A model generated the notes under the pieces. The model was not told the DNA's origin and searched no databases. It was given only the letters and a program-made list of their open reading frames with translations. The position numbers and the translations under genes were made by a program. Shown here in pieces: positions 15,905 to 23,073 of a stretch of DNA of 35,148 bases (position 1 is the stretch's first letter; each line of letters opens with the position of its first letter). The stretch is taken from NCBI GenBank assembly GCA_949737515.1, contig CATJCP010000089.1, positions 1 through 35,148 of the forward strand, written 5' to 3'. The DNA comes from an uncultured Oscillospiraceae bacterium (GTDB lineage Bacteria > Bacillota > Clostridia > Oscillospirales > Ruminococcaceae).

Positions 15905-17275
15905 ATGAAATCCTGTGTATTTGATATCAGAGAGTATGGCGCGGTTGGCGACGGCAAAACAAGCTGTACCAAAGCCATTATCGATGCTGTGGCCGCCTGC
16001 CGGGAGGCGGGGGGCGGCATGGTCTATGTGCCTGTTGGAATCTTTCTCACTGGCGCAATCCAGCTTTTCAGCAATATGGAGCTGCACCTTGAAACTGGCG
16101 CCACCCTCCTTTTCTCCAATGATATGGAGGAATATCCGCCTGTGATGTCCCGCTGGGAGGGCGTTGACCGCATGGTCCATATGTCCTGTATTTATGCGGA
16201 AAACGGGCACAATATCTCTGTCACCGGCCGGGGCACCCTCAACGGCCAGGGAAAATTCTGGTGGGACGTTTTAAAACAGGACCGGGGATGCCCGGACTTT
16301 CCCAAGCCCCACATCAAGTACCCCCGCCCCAAGTTCATCAGCTTTGACAACTGTGAGGACGTGTACATTGAAAAGGTAAAGATCATCAACTCCCCATCCT
16401 GGACCATCAACCCCATCCGCTGCCACAATGTTCACGTGGAGGGCGTCACGATCGTCAATCCCGCCGACTCCCCCAATACCGACGGCATTGATCCGGACAG
16501 CTGCAAAAATATGCATATCTCCAACTGCCATATCGACGTGGGTGACGACTGCATCGCCATTAAGGCCGGTACGGAAGAGGCCAAGGAGAACATCTCCACT
16601 GAAAACATCACCATCACCAACTGCGTGATGGTACACGGCCACGGCGGCGTGGTGCTGGGCTCTGAGATGAGCGGCAACATCCGCAATGTCAGCGTATCCA
16701 ACTGCGTGTTCCAGGATACCGACCGGGGCATCCGCCTGAAGACCCGCAGAGGCCGCGGCGGCGTCATCGAAAACCTCCTGGTCACCAACATCATGATGGA
16801 CCGGGTGCTCTGTCCTCTGGTGGCGAATATGTACTACGGCTGCGGCCCCAAGGGCGGGGACAAGATCGTTTCAGAAAAGGTTCCCTACCCTGTCACCGAA
16901 ATCACCCCGGCAATCCGCCATCTGAAGTTTTCCAGCATCACCGCCACCGATGTTCGGGCCTGCGCAGGCTTCTTCTACGGGCTGGCGGAAATGTATGTGG
17001 ACGACGTGTCCTTTGACAGCATCTCCATCACCATGTCCGACGAAAACTGCCCTGGAGAGCCTGACATGATGGCTGGAATCCAACCAGTTGCAGGAGAGGG
17101 TTTCTACTGCAACAATGTCAGCGGATTCTCCTTTAACAAGGTTTCGGTCCGCAACCACCTTGGCGCCGCCTTCCGGGTGGGCAAGTCGGAAAATGTGGAG
17201 TTTACTGCCTGCACCGCCTCCTCCAACCGGTCTGACGCTGAGATGATTGATCACAACGCCCCAGATATCAACTGA
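15905..17275 (+). CDS. GH28 polygalacturonase-type glycoside hydrolase
   Basis: This 456-residue right-handed beta-helix enzyme hydrolyses alpha-1,4-galacturonic acid or rhamnogalacturonan linkages by inversion. All GH28 hallmarks are present in order: NTDG (191-194), DD in HIDVGDDCIAIKAG (214-215), GHGG (245-248) and RLK in RGIRLKT (277-279). The N-terminal FDIREYGAVGDG and VPVGIFLTG are the typical opening of bacterial intracellular exo-type members. No signal peptide is present, so it should act on imported oligogalacturonides. AAGGGAG lies nine bases before the ATG. It is monocistronic, with its own promoter and a strong terminator, and complements the other glycosidases of the window in pectin use. 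Confidence 0.95.
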   Translation: MKSCVFDIREYGAVGDGKTSCTKAIIDAVAACREAGGGMVYVPVGIFLTGAIQLFSNMELHLETGATLLFSNDMEEYPPVMSRWEGVDRMVHMSCIYAENGHNISVTGRGTLNGQGKFWWDVLKQDRGCPDFPKPHIKYPRPKFISFDNCEDVYIEKVKIINSPSWTINPIRCHNVHVEGVTIVNPADSPNTDGIDPDSCKNMHISNCHIDVGDDCIAIKAGTEEAKENISTENITITNCVMVHGHGGVVLGSEMSGNIRNVSVSNCVFQDTDRGIRLKTRRGRGGVIENLLVTNIMMDRVLCPLVANMYYGCGPKGGDKIVSEKVPYPVTEITPAIRHLKFSSITATDVRACAGFFYGLAEMYVDDVSFDSISITMSDENCPGEPDMMAGIQPVAGEGFYCNNVSGFSFNKVSVRNHLGAAFRVGKSENVEFTACTASSNRSDAEMIDHNAPDIN

Positions 17276-17310
17276 TCCTTTTTTCGTTTTTGAAAGGGAT
17301 TGAAAAAAAG

Positions 17311-17349
17311 AGAGAACGCTAACAACCTTTTTCTCTGTTAGCGTTCTCT
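17311..17349. terminator. Bidirectional terminator between GH28 and the cyclophilin gene
   Basis: A 13-bp perfect stem, AGAGAACGCTAAC with GTTAGCGTTCTCT, is flanked by T-tracts on the 3' side of both strands. It serves the two convergent genes. Confidence 0.93.
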
Positions 17350-17402
17350 TTTTTATTCAAAAGGCCTTGAATTCTTTTCTCACAACTCTTTGCCCACTCT
17401 GT

Positions 17403-18152
17403 TTAATCGGGGTGGTAGTAAGTGATCGTTACCGAAGATATGGTGATATCCTCCAGCGGGCTGCCCTTTTCGTCGCAGTCCGCCGCCAGGATCTGCTCCA
17501 CCACTTCCATCCCCTCGTACACCTGGGCAAAGACCGGATATAGCCGGGAATAGCTGGGCTCTCCGCCGTGTTCCCGGAACTTTTCAATTACCTCATCGGG
17601 AAAATCCACCTTTTCCATCCGTTCGACGGCATCCTCATCCACCTCTTGGCTTCCCACGATGAAAAACCGGCTGTCCACCTTGCCCAAACTGGATCCATAG
17701 GCAGATACCGCCCCTGGGAAATGCCACAGATTCCTGCTCACTTCCGCCCGAAAGGAGTAGGAATGAAAAATTGTTTTTCCCCTGCTTCCGGTATCGTTGG
17801 CAGCGCCGGACAGAAAAGCAGACTTGTGCTCTTCCCCATCGCTTCCAGTAACAGACTGTATGGAGAAGACTGATTTGCCATTATAAAACCCTTCCTGGGC
17901 CAGCGTGATAAAATTCGAGACCGCCTTTGGGGCCTCACTGGGGAAAAACCGCAGGCAGATATCCCCCTTCGTGGTGGACACTACCGCAATTTCCTCTCCC
18001 TCCCGCATGGGCTCAAACTGGTAAAACAGGAGCTTCTCCGGAGACCTTTCCATCTGGGCGGAGGTACGTCCAATACATCCAGCAAAGGTGATGGAGATCG
18101 CCATCAGAAGGGCGGAGCACTTTACCTGCACTTTCAGCAAACCCCGGACCAT
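17403..18152 (-). CDS. Cyclophilin-type peptidyl-prolyl isomerase, lipoprotein
   Basis: This 249-residue protein has a lipoprotein signal: a hydrophobic stretch then FAGC, with C26 as the lipidated cysteine, so it is anchored on the outer face of the membrane. The cyclophilin fold is seen in VVSTTKGDICLRFFPSEAPKAVSNFITLAQEGFYNGKSVF, SAYG, SRFFIV and PVFAQVYEGMEVVEQI. The usual active-site segment (FHRVIxxFMIQGGDP) has degenerated to FSIQSVTGSDGEEHKSAFLSGA, with no catalytic arginine. Prolyl isomerase activity may therefore be weak or lost, and it may act as a chaperone-like fold. GGGAGG lies seven bases before the ATG. It follows the spoIIGA-sigE operon after a hairpin terminator; no clear promoter of its own was found between hairpin and start. 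Confidence 0.88.
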   Translation of the reverse strand: MVRGLLKVQVKCSALLMAISITFAGCIGRTSAQMERSPEKLLFYQFEPMREGEEIAVVSTTKGDICLRFFPSEAPKAVSNFITLAQEGFYNGKSVFSIQSVTGSDGEEHKSAFLSGAANDTGSRGKTIFHSYSFRAEVSRNLWHFPGAVSAYGSSLGKVDSRFFIVGSQEVDEDAVERMEKVDFPDEVIEKFREHGGEPSYSRLYPVFAQVYEGMEVVEQILAADCDEKGSPLEDITISSVTITYYHPD

Positions 18153-18174
18153 TCTTTTTCCTCCCTCATGCCAA

Positions 18175-18216
18175 AAAGGGCCGTTTGCCCGTCAAACCGG
18201 CAAACAAAAGCCCTTT
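18175..18216 (-). terminator. Terminator of the spoIIGA-sigE operon
   Basis: AAAGGGC (18175-18181) pairs with GCCCTTT (18210-18216), with an inner GTTTGCC/GGCAAAC stem. The minus-strand tail is TTTTTGG. It lies between sigE and the cyclophilin gene. Confidence 0.8.
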
Positions 18217-18339
18217 CAAATTCACTGAATTTATTATAAAACCATATTGGACAAAAAAACAGTGGAAACAAATCAATTTTTTATGAAGGATATGTGAAAA
18301 TTTTCGGGTTTTCCCTGTGATTTTATGTCTTTTATTGAC

Positions 18340-19170
18340 TTAAAGCTGTTTTTCCAGATCAGCTTTCAGCTTTTTGATAATTCGTTTTTCCAGCCTGGAT
18401 ATGTAGGATTGGGAGATCCCTATTATATCTGCCACCTCCTTTTGGGTCCGCTCCTTCCCATCCTTCAGCCCGAACCGCAGTTCCATAATGGTACGTTCCC
18501 GGTTGCCCAGGCGCCCTACCGATTCCAGCAAAAGGCTCCGTTCCAGGTCCTGCTCGATCCCCTTGTTTACGCTGTCGCTCTCGGTCCCAAGTATGTCCGA
18601 AAGGAGCATTTCATTTCCGTCCCAGTCGATGTTGAGGGGCTCGTCGATGGATACCTCCATCCGCTGGTGCTGATGCTTGCGCAGAAACATCAAAATCTCG
18701 TTTTCAATGCAGCGGGAAGCATAGGTGGCCAGTTTGATATTCTTTTGGGGACAGAAGGTGTTTACCGCCTTGATCAGGCCAATGGTTCCAATGGATATCA
18801 GGTCCTCAACCCCTACGCCGCTGGATTCAAACTTCCGGGCAATATAGACAACCAGACGGAGATTGTGGGTAATCAGCTCCTGCCGGGCCTCCGCCTCCTC
18901 CTCTGGGTAGTCCAGCTTCAGGAAGATAACCGCTTCCTCCTCGCGGCTGAGAGGGGCGGGGAGGGTCTCCGGTCCATTGATATAATAGACCTCCCCAGGG
19001 GGATGAAGCCTCCAAAGGCGTTTTTTCCACCACAGGCCCAGCCTGGAGCTGCTTATCCAGAGTGGCCAGCGGTGTCTTGTCCAAAAGATGAGGGCATTGG
19101 GGGCCTGTGGATGTGGTGTTTGGAATTTTCCAGCTTTAATTGTAGAGGTGTATTCTATCCTTTCCGCCAT
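18340..19170 (-). CDS. sigE: RNA polymerase sporulation sigma factor SigE
   Basis: This sigma-70 family factor of the mother cell directs the first compartment-specific programme of sporulation. Core regions are nearly invariant: [37 protein letters not shown] (region 2), [43 protein letters not shown], and the region 4 helix-turn-helix [24 protein letters not shown]. It is made as an inactive precursor; processing by SpoIIGA is expected near EVYYINGP (residues 60-67). The only in-frame ATG/GTG/TTG start is the ATG at 19170, with AAGGCGG upstream. This gives 276 residues and a pro-region of about 62, against about 27 in B. subtilis. The start is 24 bases after the spoIIGA stop, the conserved operon. 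Confidence 0.95.
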   Translation of the reverse strand: MAERIEYTSTIKAGKFQTPHPQAPNALIFWTRHRWPLWISSSRLGLWWKKRLWRLHPPGEVYYINGPETLPAPLSREEEAVIFLKLDYPEEEAEARQELITHNLRLVVYIARKFESSGVGVEDLISIGTIGLIKAVNTFCPQKNIKLATYASRCIENEILMFLRKHQHQRMEVSIDEPLNIDWDGNEMLLSDILGTESDSVNKGIEQDLERSLLLESVGRLGNRERTIMELRFGLKDGKERTQKEVADIIGISQSYISRLEKRIIKKLKADLEKQL

Positions 19171-19194
19171 GCTGATTCCCGCCTTTCAATATGA

Positions 19195-20139
19195 TTAAAA
19201 TCTATGGTGTATGGCTTTCCCACTCTGGGAAGCCGTTTTTTCTTTCGTCGGGGAGCTTTGGACATCTCCAGCCTGGATCTCTGGATGGAGCAGCAGGTCA
19301 TATCCCTGCCGAAAGGGATTGGGCGCAATGGCCGCCACTGCCTGGAAGGGACGCATTTCCCCATCCTTTCCCACCAGCCACAGACCGTCGGGCTGGAACG
19401 CCGGCAGAACCCCGCCGCCGCCCATCCCGGAAAAGGGGATCATCCTCAGCCGCAGGGCTGCAGCCCTTTCCGGCGGAGGGGCTGAAAGGTACTGCCCTTC
19501 TTTCATCCATCGAATACCCTCCTCTCCCAAAAGCGGCCTTATGCCCTCAGCGGTACACAGAACCACGGGAAGTCCTGAAAACACATCCCGCAGGTGGTTG
19601 GCGGTATCCAAATAAGCGGTGAGCCGGACCTGAACGCCGGCAGCCTCCAAAAGGACAGAGCTGCTTTTTGAGGCGATCCGTCCATGGGCCATGGCGATGT
19701 GGAAAAGCCAGGTCCCGGCATAGAGCAGACTGGCCGCGCCAATTAAAAAGAGAGGGGACATCTGAAAATACAGTGCACCATTGAGATAGAGCAGGCCTTT
19801 GGGAGCTTTTCCCCAGCACAGCAGGAAAACGCCTCCTGCGAAAAGCAGATTGACACAGTAAAAGACCACTGCGCGGGAAAAAAATGTCCGTTTCCCTGAC
19901 CAGGGAAACGCCAGCCTTACGATCCCCCCAGACAGGGCAAGGTTTGCCGCTACGCTCCAAAACGGGGACAGAGGGGGCAGAAAAACCATCAGACTTGTCA
20001 ATGAGGAGAGCGCCGCAGACAGGATCAGCCTTTTGGATGCTGGGCCGCATCCGGCCAGCAGAGCAGTAATCCGCAGGAGAAAGTAATCCACGATAAAGTT
20101 GATTGCAATCAGGGTGTCCACATATACTGGCTGCTGCAT
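19195..20139 (-). CDS. spoIIGA: Sporulation sigma-E factor-processing peptidase SpoIIGA
   Basis: This 314-residue membrane aspartic protease activates pro-SigE after a signal from the forespore. Its N-terminal half has about five hydrophobic segments (from VYVDTLIAINFIVDYFLL to about residue 150). The C-terminal half is the protease domain, with LTAYLDTANHLRD (D178 as the presumed catalytic aspartate) and RMIPFSGMGGGGVLPAFQPD. The active-site triad reads DTA instead of the usual DT/SG, which is unusual. GGGAGGG lies seven bases before the ATG. The gene is immediately upstream of sigE and shares its promoter. Confidence 0.93.
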   Translation of the reverse strand: MQQPVYVDTLIAINFIVDYFLLRITALLAGCGPASKRLILSAALSSLTSLMVFLPPLSPFWSVAANLALSGGIVRLAFPWSGKRTFFSRAVVFYCVNLLFAGGVFLLCWGKAPKGLLYLNGALYFQMSPLFLIGAASLLYAGTWLFHIAMAHGRIASKSSSVLLEAAGVQVRLTAYLDTANHLRDVFSGLPVVLCTAEGIRPLLGEEGIRWMKEGQYLSAPPPERAAALRLRMIPFSGMGGGGVLPAFQPDGLWLVGKDGEMRPFQAVAAIAPNPFRQGYDLLLHPEIQAGDVQSSPTKEKTASQSGKAIHHRF

Positions 20140-20167
20140 CCGCTGTCCCTCCCTTCCGTCCTTCTCC

Positions 20168-20200
20168 AGTATACCCTTCGGAATTACAAAAAAATGTCAG
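20168..20200 (-). promoter_or_regulatory. Candidate Spo0A-type spoIIG promoter with long spacer
   Basis: CTGACA (20195-20200) and TATACT (20168-20173) are 21 bases apart. The B. subtilis spoIIG promoter is known for an abnormal spacer of about 22 bases that makes it depend on Spo0A. TTCCGAA inside the spacer, near the -10, matches five of seven positions of the 0A box TGTCGAA. Confidence 0.5.
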
Positions 20201-20393
20201 ATTTGGGGCAGACTGTAACTTTTCACAGCAGGCCGGCGGAGGGCATATACTATATGGGGACCACCTCATACGAATAGCCAATGAAACCAGTGTCAAAATC
20301 AAGGCGAAAAAGTTTACATATATGGACTTTTAGCCCCAAATTTTGTCTGACGTTTCGTGGTTGCTTGTACAAACCCCAAAAGGAGTTGATTCC

Positions 20394-20681
20394 ATGAAAT
20401 ATAATAGAAGCTGCTGCTGCCAACAGCCTATCGAACCGCCTTCCTGTGGATGCTGCTGCCAGTGCTGCCAGTCTGAACCAGCCTGCGATCCGGGTTATGA
20501 ATATGTCTGCGGCTGCAATGGATGCGGCTGTTACTGTGCGGCGGACCGCGATCCCTTCTGGCCCCCCTTCTCCCACCCCAGGTGGCTGAGCCTGGAAACC
20601 CTGTATTCCGGGTGTCACACCTGCTGCGGGTGCGGATGCGAATGTGAAGAACTGCGCTGCGGAGGCTGCGGCTGCTGTTAA
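20394..20681 (+). CDS. Cysteine-rich small protein of unknown function
   Basis: A 95-residue protein contains 25 cysteines (26 percent), in clusters: CCC and CGCCCQCC near the N-terminus, CGCNGCGCYC in the middle, and CCGCGCEC then CGGCGCC at the end. A short cysteine-free stretch (DRDPFWPPFSHPRWLSLETLY) rich in Pro and aromatic residues separates the two cysteine fields. I do not recognise the family. The composition suggests metal binding (metallothionein-like) or a disulfide-linked structural protein such as a spore-coat component. It is divergent from spoIIGA-sigE, which makes the spore idea attractive but unproven. The start is set by AAAGGAG eight bases before the ATG at 20394. No signal peptide is present. 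A strong terminator follows, so it is monocistronic. No convincing promoter was identified. Confidence 0.8.
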   Translation: MKYNRSCCCQQPIEPPSCGCCCQCCQSEPACDPGYEYVCGCNGCGCYCAADRDPFWPPFSHPRWLSLETLYSGCHTCCGCGCECEELRCGGCGCC

Positions 20682-20712
20682 AAACGCTTTCCACATCATA
20701 TCCTAACCCAAA

Positions 20713-20743
20713 GGGCGCTGTCTGGCTTTTTCAGACAGCGCCC
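20713..20743 (+). terminator. Terminator after the cysteine-rich gene
   Basis: A 12-bp perfect stem, GGGCGCTGTCTG with CAGACAGCGCCC, has a seven-base loop followed by ATATTTT. Confidence 0.9.
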
Positions 20744-20811
20744 ATATTTTGCTTGACTTTATATGGTTTTTCCCTTCAAAAGCAAAGGTAATGCTCATTC
20801 ATAAAAAAATA

Positions 20812-20840
20812 TGGAAAACCGCTGGGATCTGTGTTAAAAT
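20812..20840 (+). promoter_or_regulatory. Candidate promoter of the DUF6033-like gene
   Basis: TGGAAA (20812-20817) and TAAAAT (20835-20840) are separated by 17 bases, with a TGT extension just before the -10. An 8-bp hairpin (ATATGGGA/TCCCATAT, 20856-20882) lies in the leader. Confidence 0.42.
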
Positions 20841-20934
20841 AAACTCGTGGGGTAAATATGGGATCGAACAAATCTCCCATATTACAAAATCATTTTGGCT
20901 GCCGGGATGGTTTTGCCTGCCAAAAGGAGGAACT

Positions 20935-21690
20935 ATGAACACAGCGATTCAAACAGAATACGCAGCCAGCACATATAAGGCCGCATTCAACCGGAAAACG
21001 GGACCGTCCAAGCCCGGTGTCTTCCAAAGGGCCATTGAAGCGGGAATGTCCGTGACAGAGGCCGAACAGCTCCAAACCCGCAGCGCAGAGGACTATAAAA
21101 AGCAGCTGGAAAGGCGTTTCGGCCCAGTGACGCTGGAAAGCGTGGGCCACGACCAGAAAAGCCTGGACGCGGTGGGAAAGCGGATGAGGGGCAACGACAT
21201 TTACATTGCCCCCAATATCTTTGACGACATGGTAGACGACCTGGAAACAGCGGCCTATTATGAGAAAAAGATCTCCTACTTTTTTACCGACGTTATTCCC
21301 AACGGCGAAGCCTACGCAAAATCAGTCGGACTGACATTTGAACCATGCGGTGTGGTCATCCACGAGGATGGAACTGTCACTTATATCTGCGGAGGCGGAG
21401 ATCCGCCGGAAAAGGTAGCCAAGGTTGAGGCTGAAAACCGTGCCAGGCAGGAGCAGCGTACCAAACGCCGCAGGGAACTTGCGGAACTTGCCGCCGGGCA
21501 AGCCGCACAGCGCCGGGAGCTATGGGAACATCTGGCACAGGCGGCCGCGAGACAAACCGCCGTCCATTCAGAACTTCCCACAGACGCCTCAGAGCTGAGA
21601 AGCTGGATAAGGATTCAAAGCCTCGCCCTGCCGCCGCTCCATTCGGTCTCCAAGACGGACAGCGGCTGTGTATCCTTTCACATCCTGTAA
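20935..21690 (+). CDS. DUF6033-like protein of unknown function
   Basis: The protein has 251 residues, with no signal peptide and no membrane segment. The middle part (about 65-170) contains YKKQLERRFG, NDIYIAPNIFDDMVDDLETAAYYEKKI and VVIHEDGTVTYICGG. This pattern, in which a segment calls for an organism's IAPNI-like strand, a helix with AxxYEKKI, then a G-rich hairpin, matches my memory of DUF6033 proteins of Clostridia. The C-terminal third is a highly charged Arg/Glu/Ala helix, probably coiled-coil (KVEAENRARQEQRTKRRREL and on). AAAAGGAGG lies four to five bases before the ATG at 20935; an upstream extension to 20749 has no Shine-Dalgarno. The gene is single, between two terminators. The function is not known and no catalytic motif is seen. 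Confidence 0.72.
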   Translation: MNTAIQTEYAASTYKAAFNRKTGPSKPGVFQRAIEAGMSVTEAEQLQTRSAEDYKKQLERRFGPVTLESVGHDQKSLDAVGKRMRGNDIYIAPNIFDDMVDDLETAAYYEKKISYFFTDVIPNGEAYAKSVGLTFEPCGVVIHEDGTVTYICGGGDPPEKVAKVEAENRARQEQRTKRRRELAELAAGQAAQRRELWEHLAQAAARQTAVHSELPTDASELRSWIRIQSLALPPLHSVSKTDSGCVSFHIL

Positions 21691-21734
21691 GGTGAACGAC
21701 TGTTTCATATCGCCAGCCCAGGCAAAATAATCCG

Positions 21735-21772
21735 AGAAGATGTCCTTCCGCCGGATCGGAAGGACATCTTCT
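21735..21772. terminator. 15-bp perfect hairpin downstream of the DUF6033-like gene
   Basis: AGAAGATGTCCTTCC (21735-21749) pairs with GGAAGGACATCTTCT (21758-21772). T-tracts are modest on both sides. It lies between convergent genes and probably acts for the plus-strand gene. Confidence 0.7.
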
Positions 21773-21788
21773 TTGCCATCTCCGAAAA

Positions 21789-21834
21789 AAATCCCCTGGC
21801 AAACAGGATGAACGGCCTGTCCGCCAGGGGATTT
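21789..21834 (-). terminator. Terminator of the rplU-prp-rpmA operon
   Basis: AAATCCCCTGGC pairs with GCCAGGGGATTT and is followed on the minus strand by TTTTTTTCGG. It lies 25 bases beyond the rpmA stop. Confidence 0.92.
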
Positions 21835-21859
21835 CTGCATCTGGATTAGAAAATGAAGG

Positions 21860-22144
21860 TTAGTTCTCCACAGCGTAAACGCTGACCTTTTTGCGGTCGC
21901 GTCCAAAGCGTTCAAAACGGACAACGCCCTCAATCTTGGCAAAAAGGGTATCGTCAGAACCACGGCCCACGCCATCGCCCGCATGGATATGGGTCCCCCG
22001 CTGGCGGACCAGGATGCTGCCGGCAGAAACGGTCTGACCGTCGGCACGCTTAACGCCGAGACGCTTAGACTCAGAGTCACGGCCGTTCTTAGTGGAGCCA
22101 ACGCCCTTCTTATGTGCAAAGAACTGCATATCAAGTCTTAACAT
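21860..22144 (-). CDS. rpmA: 50S ribosomal protein L27 (precursor with cleavable N-terminus)
   Basis: This 94-residue protein contains [28 protein letters not shown] and [13 protein letters not shown], the conserved L27 body. The mature N-terminus reaches the peptidyl transferase centre. It carries the Firmicutes extension MLRLDMQFF, which must be removed by Prp to expose AHKKG; the cleavage is expected after F9. The gene overlaps the prp stop by one base (TAATG), consistent with translational coupling of protease and substrate. Confidence 0.98.
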   Translation of the reverse strand: MLRLDMQFFAHKKGVGSTKNGRDSESKRLGVKRADGQTVSAGSILVRQRGTHIHAGDGVGRGSDDTLFAKIEGVVRFERFGRDRKKVSVYAVEN

Positions 22145-22467
22145 TACAATGACACCTCCGAAACAAGGATAGATATGGTATTGGGATAATCCTCCGCGAG
22201 GATGGACAGATGGAGAAAGAGAGCCTGTAAAAAATGCTCCGCCTCCCTTTGAGAGCTGCTTTGCAGGGAAAGGGAAATGCGGTTTTCTTCCATCCGGACA
22301 TCACAGGGGGCTTTTAATACCTCTGTAATGCCATTGGCGGCCATCTGGACTGCAGAGGTAACAGAAGCGCAGACAATATCCTGTCCATACTCCCCGTACC
22401 CCGCATGGCCAGATAAGGTCACGCCTGCGAAACAACCGCCCTTTTGAACAAAACGGACTGAAATCAT
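22144..22467 (-). CDS. prp: Ribosomal-processing cysteine protease Prp
   Basis: This 107-residue protease removes the N-terminal extension of L27 during ribosome assembly. The catalytic dyad is visible as H21 ([12 protein letters not shown]) and C33 ([11 protein letters not shown]), at nearly the same positions as in S. aureus Prp (H22, C34). It is encoded between L21 and L27, the conserved place in Firmicutes. Its start overlaps the rplU stop by four bases (ATGA), and its stop overlaps the rpmA start by one. Confidence 0.95.
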   Translation of the reverse strand: MISVRFVQKGGCFAGVTLSGHAGYGEYGQDIVCASVTSAVQMAANGITEVLKAPCDVRMEENRISLSLQSSSQREAEHFLQALFLHLSILAEDYPNTISILVSEVSL

Positions 22468-22775
22468 GCGTTGATGGTGATGATCTGCACCTTAGAGTAG
22501 GGCTGTCTGTGGCCCATCTTCCTCTTGGAGCCCTTCTTTGCGCGATAGGTAAAAACAGTTACCTTCTTACCTTTTCCATTTTTGAGGACCTTTGCGGATA
22601 CGGTAGCGCCTTCTACGGTGGGGGCGCCGATCACGGCTCCATCTTCCTTGCCGACTGCAATGACCTTATCAAAGGTGATATCGGCTTCCTCCTGGGCGTT
22701 GAGCTTTTCCACGAAAAGGATATCCCCTTCGGAGACGCGGTACTGCTTCCCGCCGGTTTCAATGACTGCGTACAT
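22464..22775 (-). CDS. rplU: 50S ribosomal protein L21
   Basis: This 103-residue protein opens [18 protein letters not shown] and ends with the conserved [24 protein letters not shown]; it binds 23S rRNA. The start is the ATG at 22775: this gives the canonical N-terminus and has AGGCAGGTG seven bases upstream. An upstream in-frame start at 22832 would add 19 residues translated from the leader. It is first in the rplU-prp-rpmA operon. Confidence 0.98.
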   Translation of the reverse strand: MYAVIETGGKQYRVSEGDILFVEKLNAQEEADITFDKVIAVGKEDGAVIGAPTVEGATVSAKVLKNGKGKKVTVFTYRAKKGSKRKMGHRQPYSKVQIITINA

Positions 22776-22856
22776 GGTTACGCACCTGCCTTTTATATAG
22801 ACTCGCTGCGTAGGGCGGCGGTGAGACCGCACTTATATAAGCCCGGAACAAGCGGC
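22776..22856 (-). ncRNA. Candidate L21 leader RNA
   Basis: The roughly 80-base leader between the rplU promoter and start codon holds GCGGTCTCACCGC, a small hairpin, after a segment with a CTTATATAAG palindrome. L21 leaders that regulate this operon are known in Firmicutes; I could not match the consensus base by base. Confidence 0.35.
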
Positions 22857-22862
22857 CTTTTA

Positions 22863-22891
22863 AGGATACCATATATTTCTCGGAAAGTCAA
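22863..22891 (-). promoter_or_regulatory. Promoter of rplU-prp-rpmA
   Basis: TTGACT (22886-22891) and TATCCT (22863-22868) have a 17-base spacer, followed by the L21 leader. Confidence 0.8.
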
Positions 22892-22948
22892 TCAAAAACT
22901 TCTGGAATTTCCAAAAGCGCCCCATTTTCACCATCCTGGAAAAGCCAA

Positions 22949-22977
22949 GGGAGGGTGCGCATTGTGCGCACCCTCCC
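22949..22977. terminator. Strong hairpin after the flagellin gene
   Basis: A 13-bp perfect stem, GGGAGGGTGCGCA with TGCGCACCCTCCC, has a three-base loop. The T-tract is better on the plus strand (CCTTTTT) than on the minus strand (TTGGCTTTT), where the flagellin transcript ends about 100 bases after its stop. Confidence 0.7.
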
Positions 22978-23073
22978 CCTTTTTCCGCCTGCCGGGAACT
23001 GTCATTGGAAAGCCCGAGCAAGCAGGGATCAAATTTAGCCTATAAAACAATTTTCCAAGCCTGCCTATGCCAA

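Noticed and set aside
20240-20290. SigE-type promoter upstream of the cysteine-rich gene (GCATATA and CATACGAA)
   Set aside because: The boxes are 17 bases apart instead of about 14 and the -10 has two mismatches.
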